Assembly (NCBI GenBank): GCA_002085355.1
Contig: NATN01000049.1
Span: 1 to 17,380, forward strand
Length of the DNA stretch: 17,380 nucleotides
Source of the DNA: Candidatus Zhuqueibacterota bacterium 4484_87
GTDB lineage: Bacteria > Zhuqueibacterota > Zhuqueibacteria > Thermofontimicrobiales > Thermofontimicrobiaceae
Direction: 5' to 3'
Shown: piece after piece, positions 8,460 through 16,565 of the stretch
How the letters are laid out: each line of letters opens with the position of its first letter
Numbering within the stretch: the stretch's first letter is position 1
Translations under genes and position numbers: made by a program
Notes under the pieces: generated by a model
Told to the model about the DNA's origin: nothing
The model's database searches: none
Seen by the model: the letters and a program-made list of their open reading frames with translations, nothing else

Positions 8460-8539
8460 TGTTCAGATAATTTGTTTTGCTAAAATATACCCTTAAAAGC
8501 TGGAACGGAAATTTTTTCTGTTCAGTTAAATAAAGTGTT

Positions 8540-8569
8540 TTGACAACTCACAAGATGTTTCACTTAATA
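8540..8569 (+). promoter_or_regulatory. Possible sigma-70-like promoter of the DUF4159 operon
   Basis: A perfect -35 match TTGACA (8540-8545) is followed, 18 bases later, by TTAATA (8564-8569), a poor -10 match, in the gap just before the first gene of the operon. It is the best-looking promoter in this gap and is correctly placed 30-60 bases ahead of the ATG at 8602. The weak -10 and the unknown sigma-factor preference of the organism keep confidence low. Confidence 0.27.
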
Positions 8570-8601
8570 AAATTCTGAAAAATAACTTTTCCTCAAATCC
8601 C

Positions 8602-9282
8602 ATGCAAAAATTTTTGAAAAGAATATTTTATCTCTTTTTGCTGTTCGTTTCGACGCAGAATGTGTTTGCTCAATTGAGCGAACCTTCCAGCAAATTCACT
8701 ATTGCCAGATTGAAATATCGCGGAGGTGGCGACTGGTACAATGATCCCTCCGCTATTCCTAATTTGCTGCAATTTTTAAAGCAGCACACAAATTTACAAG
8801 TTGCGGAAGATGAACAGCGCGTGGGAATCATGGATCAGGAATTATTTTCCTTTCCTGTTATTTTTATGACAGGCCATGGCAGAATCGAATTTTCTGATGA
8901 AGAAGCATCCCGGTTGAGAAATTATCTCGAACATGGCGGATTTTTATACGCAGATGACGACTATGGCATGGACAAATTTTTTCGCACGCAGATAAAAAAA
9001 GTTTTCCCTGATAAAAAACTGGTTGAATTACCTTTCAGTCATCCGATTTATCACAGTCATTTTCAATTCGGCAGCGGCTTGCCAAAAATTCATGAGCATG
9101 ATGGTGGCCCGCCTCACGGGTATGCGATTTTCCATCAGGGACGGATGGTTGTTTTTTATTCTTTCAATACTAATATTTCCGACGGTTGGGTGGATCCCGA
9201 AGTACACGGCGACCCGGAAGATGTACGCAGAGAGGCGTTCAAAATGGGGACGAATATCATCGTTTATGCGTTAACGCATTAG
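8602..9282 (+). CDS. Exported DUF4159 domain protein
   Basis: A conserved exported protein of unknown function (DUF4159 family). The first 23 residues are a signal peptide (K-F-L-K-R, hydrophobic core, cleavage V-F-A|Q). The domain covers nearly all the rest and shows family hallmarks: F-T-I-A-R-L-K-Y-R-G-G-G-D-W-Y (32-46), F-M-T-G-H-G (88-93), L-R-N-Y-L-E-H-G-G-F-L-Y-A-D-D-D-Y-G (105-122) and H-P-I-Y (147-150). The layout resembles class-I glutamine-amidotransferase-like folds, with an acidic D-D-D at the position where true amidotransferases carry their Cys, so I infer a binding or non-amidotransferase role. It is the first gene of a five-gene run and is 7 bases from the DUF4175-type gene, a pairing seen in other bacteria. 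No ribosome-binding site precedes the ATG (CCTCAAATCCC), which is unusual here. The 226-residue length fits a single-domain member. Confidence 0.87.
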   Translation: MQKFLKRIFYLFLLFVSTQNVFAQLSEPSSKFTIARLKYRGGGDWYNDPSAIPNLLQFLKQHTNLQVAEDEQRVGIMDQELFSFPVIFMTGHGRIEFSDEEASRLRNYLEHGGFLYADDDYGMDKFFRTQIKKVFPDKKLVELPFSHPIYHSHFQFGSGLPKIHEHDGGPPHGYAIFHQGRMVVFYSFNTNISDGWVDPEVHGDPEDVRREAFKMGTNIIVYALTH

Positions 9283-9289
9283 AGGAAAA

Positions 9290-12200
9290 ATGACGGTTCG
9301 CGAAAAATATCAAAATATATTAACAAGAATCGCTGCTGTTCGGCGCAAGTCTAAAATGGTCAGCCTTGTCAGGGGCGCGTTAATTTTTTCCGTTGCCATT
9401 TTGGGAGCCTTTTTGCTATCGCAAATTGCGGAGTCCCTTTTTCATTTCAGTACAAAAGGGCGGAGCATATTAGCTGCGCTGATCTCTTTTGTGGGGATTG
9501 CCGGATTCATTTCTTTTTTGCTCAAACCCGCGCTGGATTTCATCGCCCAGCAAAAGCCCGATGATGTTGAAATTGCCCGGCTTATCGGAAATCATTATTC
9601 AGAAATTTCTGACAAGCTGGCAAATGCGTTGCAGGTTTTTAAGTCGCAGGACAGAGAAAAACTCGGTCTTTCTTCCGAACTGGCAGAGTTGAGTCTCGAG
9701 AAAATTTATGAAGAAACCAAAGAAAAAACTTTTCCTGAAGCAATTTCCTGGCGTTCGGCGATTTTGTGGGCAAAAATTTTCTCATTCACGGTGCTTGGAT
9801 TTGTGCTTCTGCAAGTTTTATTTTTTTCATCTTTTTCCAATGCTGCGTATCGCCTGTTGCATCCGATGAAACAATTTGAAGATGTGCCCAAAATTATTTT
9901 TGAAATTGAACCGGGCAACAAGCAGGTTATCAAGAATGAATCCGTACCACTTTTTGCGCGCACAAAAGGAGAGCGCGTCGATGAAGTTGTCCTGCACTTG
10001 GAAACCATTCATGCCACGTTTCATCAGCGATATCCGTTGACTCCGAATGCGGAAAATGAATTTTCTTATACCATTCCTCATGTTCAGGATACGACAATTT
10101 ATTATTTTTCAGCCGAAAGACATGAGAGTCCGCGTTTTCAACTTGATGTCGTGGAATTGCCGCTGATTCGTCAGCTCAAAGTGACCATCACGCCACCAGC
10201 ATATTCCGGCATTAAGGCGGCTCCGCTGGAAGATAACGTTGGCGATTTTAGTTGTTTGCGCGGTTCTTATGTTTCTTTGAAATTAACAGCGAACAAAATT
10301 TTATCCGAGGCGGCGATTGTTTTGAATGAAAGTAAAAAAATTCCGCTGCGTTGTTCCGGGGTGCGCGCTCAGGGGGGATTTCGCGCGCAGGAGTCCGGCG
10401 TCTATTTCATCAAGCTAAACGATTCCCAGGGCATGGAAAACAAGGATCCGATTCAGTATCGCATTTCTATCATTGACGATATTTTCCCGACTATCGCAAT
10501 TAAATTTCCCGGAAAAGATGTGGATTTATCAGAAGATTTATTACTTCCGCTGCAAATAGAGGCGGAAGATGATTACGGATTCACCGCTCTGCGCTTGGCG
10601 TATAAAATTTTACGTTCTGATGCTCCTTATCAAGATACGACATGGAAATTTCTTCCCTTAAAATATGAGCTTTTTCAACAGACAAAATTGTTCAGCGAAT
10701 CAGTCTGGGAATTAAGTCCATTGAATTTGTTTCCCGGTGATGTGGTACACTATTTTGCAGAGGTGTATGATAATGATAATGTCTCCGGGCCCAAGAGCAC
10801 AAAGTCGATGATTTATTCGGCACGGTTTCCCACATTGGAAGAAATTTACGCAGCAGCCAATTCCGAACAGGAAGAAACCTATCAGAGCGCCAAAGGCCTG
10901 TATGAAAAAAGCAAGCAGCTCAAGAAGGAGGTTGATGAGTTAGTACAGGAACTGAAAAAAAATCCCGAGATGAAATGGGAGCAAAAACAGCAAGTTAATG
11001 ACGTGCTAAAAAATCAAAAAGACGTGGAAAAATCGCTGGAAGAAGTGCAACAGCAACTGGATCAGATGCTGGAACGCATGGAGAAAAATGATCTTGTCAG
11101 TCTGGAGACGCTAAAAAAATATGCTGAATTGCAAAATTTGTTGCAGGAAATTTTGACGGACGATTTGAAGGAGGCGTTGAAAAAACTACAGCAAGCAGCA
11201 GAAAAGATGGATCCCGAATTGGTTAAAGATGCAATGGAGCAGCTCAATTTTTCTCAGGAAGAATTTTTGAAGAATATTGAAAAAACGCTGGAGCTTTTAA
11301 AGCGCATTCAGATTGAACAAAAAATGGATGAATTGACGCGGAAACTTGAGCAGCTTATCAATGATCAACAGAAAATTAGTGATCAGCTTGATAAAAAAAT
11401 TGACAAAAGTGAGGCTGATAAAATTTCTCAGGAGCAGCAGCGGACAAAAGAGAAAACTGACAGCTTAATGAAAGACGCTCAGCAGTTGGCAGATGCCATG
11501 AAAGAATTTCCCGACATGCCGGACGAAGCAATTGAGGCGTTGCTGGAGCAGGCGAAGCGTGAGGGGATGCTGAAAAACATGAATCAGGTCGGAAAAGAAT
11601 TGCGTGCGGGCAATCAAAAGCAAGCCCAACAACATTCACAAATGGCAATGAATTCTCTCGCGAACATGCTGAACAATATGAATCAAGCAAAGCAGCAAAT
11701 GATTGACAAACAAAAACAGGAAATTATGCGCGAGTTGCGGCGTCTGACTCACAATTTTGTCTCTTTATCTAAACGTCAGGAGCAACTGCTTAAAAAATCA
11801 GAGAAGCTTAGTCCCAACAGCCCGCAGTTAAATAAGACAGCAAATCAACAGCAAAATATCCTGAACGCTGTGAGCCGCAATGCAGACCGCATGGCAGGAC
11901 TTTCGCAGAAGTCATTTTTTGTCTCTCCGCAAATGGCACGAGCCGTGGGCCAGGCGATGCAATTTATGTCTCAGGCATTATTTCAGTTTGAGCAGAGAAA
12001 TGTGAGACAAAGCAGCAGAAATCAGCAGCGCGCAATGCTGAGTTTAAATGACGTTGCCAAACAAATGATGTCTGCAATGAAAGACTTGGCAAACGCGCAA
12101 TCAGCAACAGGTTTGGAAGAAATGATGCAAAAATTGGAACAGATGGCAGGAAAACAGCAGGGAATCAATCAACAAACTTTGCAATTGGGTCCGGGACAAC

Positions 12201-12685
12201 AGCCATTTTCTTTGAGCCAGCAGGCGCAAATGGCGCGTCTGGCGGCACAGCAACAGGCGCTTCGAAAAACATTGGAACAACTGCAGAAAGAATTCGGTGA
12301 ACGATCTGATATTTTGGGCAGAATGGACGGCATCGGGAAACAAATGGATGAAGTGATAAAAGATTTACAGGCCAGGCAGGTAAGCCGGCACACAATTCAA
12401 CGCCAGCAGAAAATATTGCAGCGATTGCTTGATGCGCAAAAGTCAGCCCGGCGGCAGGACTTCAGCCGAAAGAGGCGAGCAGAAACCGGAAAATTTTATC
12501 CGGCAATGAATCCGGGAAGATTGCCGGAGAATTTGGGTGAAAGAATGCAGGCAGTGCAAAAAGACCTGTTGCGTGCATTGAAAGAAGGCTATTCAAAAGA
12601 TTACCAACAGCTCATTAAAAAATATTTTGAGGCATTGATTAAGCAAAATGAACGAATTGAAAATAAATATCCGAATCGCAATTAG
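9290..12685 (+). CDS. Large DUF4175-type membrane protein with long Gln/Met-rich coiled coil
   Basis: A 1131-residue membrane-anchored envelope protein of unknown function. Three hydrophobic segments (about 26-45, 60-78, 155-180) are followed by a large predicted periplasmic part: beta-rich, Ig-like regions (about 200-510; R-Q-L-K-V-T-I-T-P-P-A-Y-S-G and E-A-E-D-D-Y-G-F are typical of DUF4175), then from about 517 a long heptad-like helical region rich in Gln, Lys, Glu and Met running to about 1030, and a basic tail. This topology matches the DUF4175 family, which often lies beside DUF4159 and in other genomes near MoxR/DUF58 genes; none of those is in this window. AGAGG at 9281-9285, overlapping the previous stop, serves ATG 9290. 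The 3' end overlaps the TPR gene by 38 bases. A structural or scaffold role across the periplasm is inferred. The family call is by architecture, so alternatives are possible. Confidence 0.78.
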   Translation: MTVREKYQNILTRIAAVRRKSKMVSLVRGALIFSVAILGAFLLSQIAESLFHFSTKGRSILAALISFVGIAGFISFLLKPALDFIAQQKPDDVEIARLIGNHYSEISDKLANALQVFKSQDREKLGLSSELAELSLEKIYEETKEKTFPEAISWRSAILWAKIFSFTVLGFVLLQVLFFSSFSNAAYRLLHPMKQFEDVPKIIFEIEPGNKQVIKNESVPLFARTKGERVDEVVLHLETIHATFHQRYPLTPNAENEFSYTIPHVQDTTIYYFSAERHESPRFQLDVVELPLIRQLKVTITPPAYSGIKAAPLEDNVGDFSCLRGSYVSLKLTANKILSEAAIVLNESKKIPLRCSGVRAQGGFRAQESGVYFIKLNDSQGMENKDPIQYRISIIDDIFPTIAIKFPGKDVDLSEDLLLPLQIEAEDDYGFTALRLAYKILRSDAPYQDTTWKFLPLKYELFQQTKLFSESVWELSPLNLFPGDVVHYFAEVYDNDNVSGPKSTKSMIYSARFPTLEEIYAAANSEQEETYQSAKGLYEKSKQLKKEVDELVQELKKNPEMKWEQKQQVNDVLKNQKDVEKSLEEVQQQLDQMLERMEKNDLVSLETLKKYAELQNLLQEILTDDLKEALKKLQQAAEKMDPELVKDAMEQLNFSQEEFLKNIEKTLELLKRIQIEQKMDELTRKLEQLINDQQKISDQLDKKIDKSEADKISQEQQRTKEKTDSLMKDAQQLADAMKEFPDMPDEAIEALLEQAKREGMLKNMNQVGKELRAGNQKQAQQHSQMAMNSLANMLNNMNQAKQQMIDKQKQEIMRELRRLTHNFVSLSKRQEQLLKKSEKLSPNSPQLNKTANQQQNILNAVSRNADRMAGLSQKSFFVSPQMARAVGQAMQFMSQALFQFEQRNVRQSSRNQQRAMLSLNDVAKQMMSAMKDLANAQSATGLEEMMQKLEQMAGKQQGINQQTLQLGPGQQPFSLSQQAQMARLAAQQQALRKTLEQLQKEFGERSDILGRMDGIGKQMDEVIKDLQARQVSRHTIQRQQKILQRLLDAQKSARRQDFSRKRRAETGKFYPAMNPGRLPENLGERMQAVQKDLLRALKEGYSKDYQQLIKKYFEALIKQNERIENKYPNRN

Positions 12686-14504
12686 CATTATTTTGTTGCT
12701 AACGAGCGTCGCAGCGGCGCAGCAGAATGATACGCAGCGAAAAATAAGAGAACAGCTCTTATTGCGGGCAAGAAATTATGAGCAAATAGGCCGCTTTGAC
12801 TTGTCGCTGGATGTTTATCGCCAGCTTTGGAATAATTCGAAGACGAATATCAATTATTATCGCGGTGTGTTGAATAATCTCCTCCGCTTGGGCCGCCTCG
12901 ATGAGGCAGAAAAAACGGTCAAGCAGATGCTTCAGTACACAACCTCTGATTTGGTGCGCGCGGACATGGGCGATGTCTATTTTAAAATGGGACGCAAGGA
13001 AGAAGCATTTACGGAATGGAATCAAATTTTATCGTCTCATCCAAAAAGTCAGACGACATATCAGATTGTCGCGCTGGCGATGATGAGAAATTCCCAGTTC
13101 GATCGCGCCATCGAAGTTTACCAAAAGGGGCAGCAGCGATTAAAAAACAAATATCTGTTTCTCATTGACATTGCCAATGCATATCGTTCCCAAATGGATT
13201 ATCTCAATGCTGCGCGACAATATTTGAGTTATTTGGAGGCATTTCCGAAACAGTACTCATTTGTGGAATCAAACATCGTTTCGCTTGCAGCAAATCCGGA
13301 CTACGCCGATGAAATTGTGAAAATTTTACAGGAGCGCGTGGCAAAGAATCCCCAAAATGTTCAGCTCCGCCATTTACTTGCAGCGTCATTTTTTCGCACA
13401 GCGAATTATGAAGCAGCATTGAACGAATACACGGTGATTGACGAGTATATTTTGCATCAGAAAAAAGCTGAAAAAAGCCGTCTCGGCAGGGAATTGTACC
13501 AATTTGCCCGGAACGCCCAGTATGACGGAGCTTATGAATTTGCGTTGCAGGCATATCAATTGGTCGTCTTGCGTTATCCCAAATCATCTTACGCAACGAA
13601 TGCTAAACTTGGTATCGGTGTTTGTTTGCGCAAACTCAGGCGCTTCACCGAAGCAATCAAACATTACGAGAAAGTAGCGGCTGATAATATAAATCCGGCG
13701 GTTGGAAAGACATGCTTTTATCGTATTGGCGAAATACAGTTGCAGGATTTGAATGATCCGGTTGCTGCGGAAAAATCATTTCGTATGGTAATTAATCGTA
13801 AGCCAACGAATTCTTTGAATATTCAGGCGCTTTTTCGTATCGGTGATTGTTTCATTCAGCGAGATGAACTCAAATCGGCGCTGAATTGGTTCGATCAAAT
13901 ACTGGCGCGTTCGGATATAAAAAAAACGTCCCGCACAAGAGCAAAATTTTATCTGGCGCGAATAAATTTTTGGCTGGGTGAGTTTGAATCCGCGCAACAA
14001 GGTTTTCAGGAAATTATTGATACGCCGATTTTTGTTCCACAAAAAGATGAAGGTGTTTTTGTCAATGATGCGATTGAATACATCATGTTGATGCAGGAAA
14101 ATATGCAGCACAAAGAAGTATTGCAAAAATTTGCCCTGGCTGATTTGCGGACAGAGCAGGGAAAGCTTTCTTTGGCGGCTGATATTTTGCAAAAGTTGCT
14201 TTCTTCAGAAAATGCCGAAATGATAAAAGATCGCGTGCTCACTAAATTGGGAGATATTCATTTTCAAAATAAAAAATTTGCCTCTGCGCTTTCAGATTTT
14301 CAGCGGGTGATCGACGAAACGCCGAAAAGTCTGCTTGCGGACCTGGCGCAGAAAAGGATTGGCGATGTTTACGCGCAGGGTTTTCAGGATGTAGCGAAGG
14401 CAATGCAGGCGTACGAGGCGGTGCTGGGAAATTATCCCGACTCTATTTATCTTGAAGAAGTACGGGAAAAAATTCGTCAGCTTGAAGAGCAGAAGATAAA
14501 TTAA
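12648..14504 (+). CDS. Exported tetratricopeptide-repeat protein
   Basis: A 618-residue TPR protein, probably periplasmic or outer-membrane associated and acting as a protein-interaction scaffold. A signal peptide is visible (N-terminal K and R, hydrophobic core I-I-L-L-L-T-S-V, cleavage A-A-A|Q near residue 25). TPR-like helix pairs run through the protein: A-R-N-Y-E-Q-I-G-R-F-D-L-S-L-D-V-Y, N-L-L-R-L-G-R-L-D-E-A-E, G-D-V-Y-F-K-M-G-R-K-E-E-A-F, and near the end G-D-I-H-F-Q-N-K-K-F-A-S-A-L-S-D-F and A-M-Q-A-Y-E-A-V-L-G-N-Y-P-D-S. The later units (Y-P-K-S, Y-P-D-S) resemble the BamD/CpoB style. The ATG at 12648 lies inside the end of the upstream gene (38-bp overlap) and lacks a clear ribosome site, so translation is probably coupled to it. 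The stop is 12 bases before the next gene. The specific partner is unknown; the large coiled-coil protein encoded upstream is the obvious candidate. Confidence 0.83.
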   Translation: MNELKINIRIAISIILLLTSVAAAQQNDTQRKIREQLLLRARNYEQIGRFDLSLDVYRQLWNNSKTNINYYRGVLNNLLRLGRLDEAEKTVKQMLQYTTSDLVRADMGDVYFKMGRKEEAFTEWNQILSSHPKSQTTYQIVALAMMRNSQFDRAIEVYQKGQQRLKNKYLFLIDIANAYRSQMDYLNAARQYLSYLEAFPKQYSFVESNIVSLAANPDYADEIVKILQERVAKNPQNVQLRHLLAASFFRTANYEAALNEYTVIDEYILHQKKAEKSRLGRELYQFARNAQYDGAYEFALQAYQLVVLRYPKSSYATNAKLGIGVCLRKLRRFTEAIKHYEKVAADNINPAVGKTCFYRIGEIQLQDLNDPVAAEKSFRMVINRKPTNSLNIQALFRIGDCFIQRDELKSALNWFDQILARSDIKKTSRTRAKFYLARINFWLGEFESAQQGFQEIIDTPIFVPQKDEGVFVNDAIEYIMLMQENMQHKEVLQKFALADLRTEQGKLSLAADILQKLLSSENAEMIKDRVLTKLGDIHFQNKKFASALSDFQRVIDETPKSLLADLAQKRIGDVYAQGFQDVAKAMQAYEAVLGNYPDSIYLEEVREKIRQLEEQKIN

Positions 14505-14516
14505 TATGGTGCCAAG

Positions 14517-15794
14517 ATGTTGAAGAAACTATTGCAGATTATCATTTTTTCAATCGTCATATTTTCCATGCTGTCGGGTTCTGTGTACGCACAGAAAATT
14601 CTCGTGTACATGGATTTGAAACAAAATGATCATCTGAAGGCGTACGGCGTAGCTTATTGGGCGCTGGAGAGAGGTTTGAAAGTCGAATGGCTTTTAAATT
14701 ACCGCGGCGGATCATTTTTCATTGATCTCAATACCGAAGTTGAGCGGGAGTTACGCATTCGCGGCGTTTCTTATGCTGTGATTTCCGGATCTGCGGCAGC
14801 TCGGATTTATGCTGAAATTGAACAAAATAACATGGATGTTGTGCTTCTGGAAAAAGCACCGGAAATTGCTCTTTACCAGTCGCCCCGGGAAACGAAATGG
14901 GACGACGCAGTCGCGCTGGCTCTGGATTATGCTGAAATTCCGTACGCCAAGTTGTGGGACAAAGAGGTGCTGACCGGAGAATTGGACAAGTACGATTGGC
15001 TTCATTTGCACCATGAGGATTTCACCGGCCAATATGGAAAATTTTATCGAAATTACCGTAATACACCATGGTATATTGAGATGGTAAAACTAAATGAGGC
15101 TATGGCGCAGGAGATGGGATTTAAAAAAGTCTCCAAACTAAAGCTGGCTGTGGCAAAAACAATTAAGGAATACGTTTTACGGGGCGGGTTTTTATTTGCC
15201 ATGTGTTCGGGAACGGATACCTATGACATCGCTTTGGCAGCAGAAAACACGGACATCTGCGCTGCCGTTTTTGATGGCGATCCCGTGGATCCTGATTGTC
15301 AAAAGAAGTTGGACTATTCAAAATGCCTGGCATTCACCAATTTTAAAGTAATCACCGATCCTTTGGTTTATGAATTTTCCGACATCGATATTCCGCCGAG
15401 CAATAACCCGATTCTGCGCGACGAATCAACAGATTATTTTACTCTTTTTGAATTTTCAGCAAAATACGATCCGGTTCCGACCATGCTTACTCAATGCCAT
15501 GTTTCCGTAGTCAAGGGATATATGGGCCAAACAACCGGTTTCAGAAAAAGTCTTATCAAAAGCTCTGTTGTTATTATGGCGGAAACCGAGGGTACGGAAC
15601 AGGTCAAATATTTGCACGGAAATTTGGGAAAGGGAACATTCACTTTTTATGCGGGACATGATCCGGAAGATTATCGTCATTTTGTGGGCGATCCGAAAAC
15701 ACAACTGTCATTGCATAAAAATTCTCCGGGATACCGATTGATTTTGAATAATATTTTGTTTCCGGCAGCAAAGAAAAAAAAGAGGAAAACGTAA
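14517..15794 (+). CDS. Exported GATase1-like protein (family often labelled 'asparagine synthetase B')
   Basis: A conserved exported protein of unknown function. A signal peptide is present (M-L-K-K-L-L, hydrophobic core, cleavage V-Y-A|Q near 26). I recognise it as the family of about 420 residues commonly labelled 'asparagine synthetase B' in Bacteroidota/FCB genomes. It has neither the N-terminal Cys2 glutaminase domain nor the ATP-binding synthetase domain of true AsnB, and it is exported, so that name is misleading. Visible conserved blocks: L-H-H-E-D-F-T-G-Q-Y-G-K-F (164-176), Y-V-L-R-G-G-F-L-F-A-M-C-S-G-T-D (219-234), and F-Y-A-G-H-D-P-E-D-Y-R-H. The A-M-C230-S-G turn resembles the nucleophile elbow (G-x-C-x-G) of class-I glutamine-amidotransferase folds, suggesting a cysteine hydrolase or a ThuA-like binding protein; this is inference. 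It is fourth in the operon and overlaps yjbQ by one base (TAATG). The C-terminal tail is unusually Lys-rich. Confidence 0.8.
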   Translation: MLKKLLQIIIFSIVIFSMLSGSVYAQKILVYMDLKQNDHLKAYGVAYWALERGLKVEWLLNYRGGSFFIDLNTEVERELRIRGVSYAVISGSAAARIYAEIEQNNMDVVLLEKAPEIALYQSPRETKWDDAVALALDYAEIPYAKLWDKEVLTGELDKYDWLHLHHEDFTGQYGKFYRNYRNTPWYIEMVKLNEAMAQEMGFKKVSKLKLAVAKTIKEYVLRGGFLFAMCSGTDTYDIALAAENTDICAAVFDGDPVDPDCQKKLDYSKCLAFTNFKVITDPLVYEFSDIDIPPSNNPILRDESTDYFTLFEFSAKYDPVPTMLTQCHVSVVKGYMGQTTGFRKSLIKSSVVIMAETEGTEQVKYLHGNLGKGTFTFYAGHDPEDYRHFVGDPKTQLSLHKNSPGYRLILNNILFPAAKKKKRKT

Positions 15795-16192
15795 TGAGCA
15801 AGATGTTTGAATTTGACGTTAAAACAAACTCTCAAACCGAACTGGTGAAGATTGACCACTTGGTAACGCGTGCCATTGAAGAGAGCGGAGTTAAAGACGG
15901 TATATGCGAAATTTTCGTGCCGCATACAACGGCTGCGGTCACAATTAACGAAGGAGCGGATCCGAGCGTCGTGCGGGATTTTTTGCATGAAATTAATAAA
16001 GTGATTCCGTTCAGCGACAATTACCATCATTTGGAAGGGAATTCTGCAGCGCACATCAAATCAAGCCTCGTTGGCTGTTCCGAAATGGTGATCATTGAAA
16101 ATGGCAGGGCAAAGTTAGGCACCTGGCAGTCGGTGTTTTTTTGTGAGTTTGACGGACCGCGAAACAGACGGGTGTGGATAAAAATTATTTAG
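15794..16192 (+). CDS. YjbQ family (UPF0047) protein, putative secondary thiamine-phosphate synthase
   Basis: A small cytosolic protein of the YjbQ/UPF0047 family, members of which have been reported to have weak thiamine-phosphate synthase activity, although the true role is unsettled. The 132 residues cover the whole single domain. Family marks are complete: I-F-V-P-H44-T-T-A-A-V-T-I-N-E-G-A-D-P (40-57), N-Y-H-H-L-E-G-N (76-83), A-H87-I-K, G-T-W-Q-S (109-113) and E-F-D-G-P-R (118-123), including the conserved His and acidic residues presumed to form the active site. Its start codon shares one base with the previous stop (TAATG), so it is translationally coupled to the exported GATase1-like gene. 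It has no signal peptide, unlike the four genes before it, so it may simply ride on the operon rather than belong to the envelope process. The operon appears to end here. Confidence 0.93.
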   Translation: MSKMFEFDVKTNSQTELVKIDHLVTRAIEESGVKDGICEIFVPHTTAAVTINEGADPSVVRDFLHEINKVIPFSDNYHHLEGNSAAHIKSSLVGCSEMVIIENGRAKLGTWQSVFFCEFDGPRNRRVWIKII

Positions 16193-16565
16193 ATTGAAAA
16201 CGTGATTTAGCGCACTGAAAAATATTTGTTTTTTAGGAAATTTAGTAGAAGTCGAAAATAAAGAGAAAGCGAATGGATGTTGCTCATTTGTTTCGGCTTT
16301 GTACAATCAAATTATTTCTATCGCGCCAGCTTTTTATTTGAAAAATAGATTTTACTTGTTTAAAATAAAGTAATTAGCTAAAATTGTCGGGGTGCTTTAA
16401 AAAAAGGCATACTTTTTGTAACAAAATGAATTAAGTTTTAGAAAAATTTAGAGATGGCACACAACGAGGAAATTTAGCATCCCGGCACTGACTAATCTAT
16501 TTCACACCCATGACTTCAGCCAACTCTCTCCGAAAAAGAAATTATGAACATAAATGAGGGCATAC
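16193..16565 (+). other. 373-bp gene-free gap with long leader before the secreted repeat protein
   Basis: I find no credible gene here. The first half is AT-rich and includes TTACTT (16352-16357) / AAGTAA (16368-16373), a short weak hairpin. The second half (about 16450-16550) is noticeably less AT-rich, which is unusual for the window's spacers, and could be a structured leader; no known riboswitch consensus was recognised. A 15-codon frame at 16510-16557 has no ribosome site. TGAGGG (16555-16560) precedes the ATG at 16566. Confidence 0.5.
16356..16384 (+). promoter_or_regulatory. Possible sigma-70-like promoter of the secreted repeat protein
   Basis: TTGTTT (16356-16361) is followed after exactly 17 bases by TAAAAT (16379-16384), a five-of-six match to the -10 consensus. 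The -35 match is only three of six. If used, transcription would start near 16391 and leave a leader of about 175 bases before the ATG at 16566. The spacing is ideal, but such matches are easily found in AT-rich DNA. Confidence 0.3.

Larger units (their letters stand above)
8176..8601. other. 426-bp gene-free gap between surA and the DUF4159 operon
   Basis: No gene is credible here. The gap holds the palindromic element, two candidate terminator hairpins and a candidate promoter described separately. The remaining bases are AT-rich and featureless to my eye. It marks the break between the chaperone block and the five-gene envelope operon. Confidence 0.6.

Noticed and set aside
13776..14192. 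138-codon - strand frame within the TPR gene
   Set aside because: No family resemblance or ribosome site; the + strand TPR pattern explains the region.
16510..16557. 15-codon frame (M-T-S-A-N-S-L-R-K-R) ahead of the secreted protein
   Set aside because: No ribosome-binding site and no conserved feature; could be chance, although it ends just before the next start.
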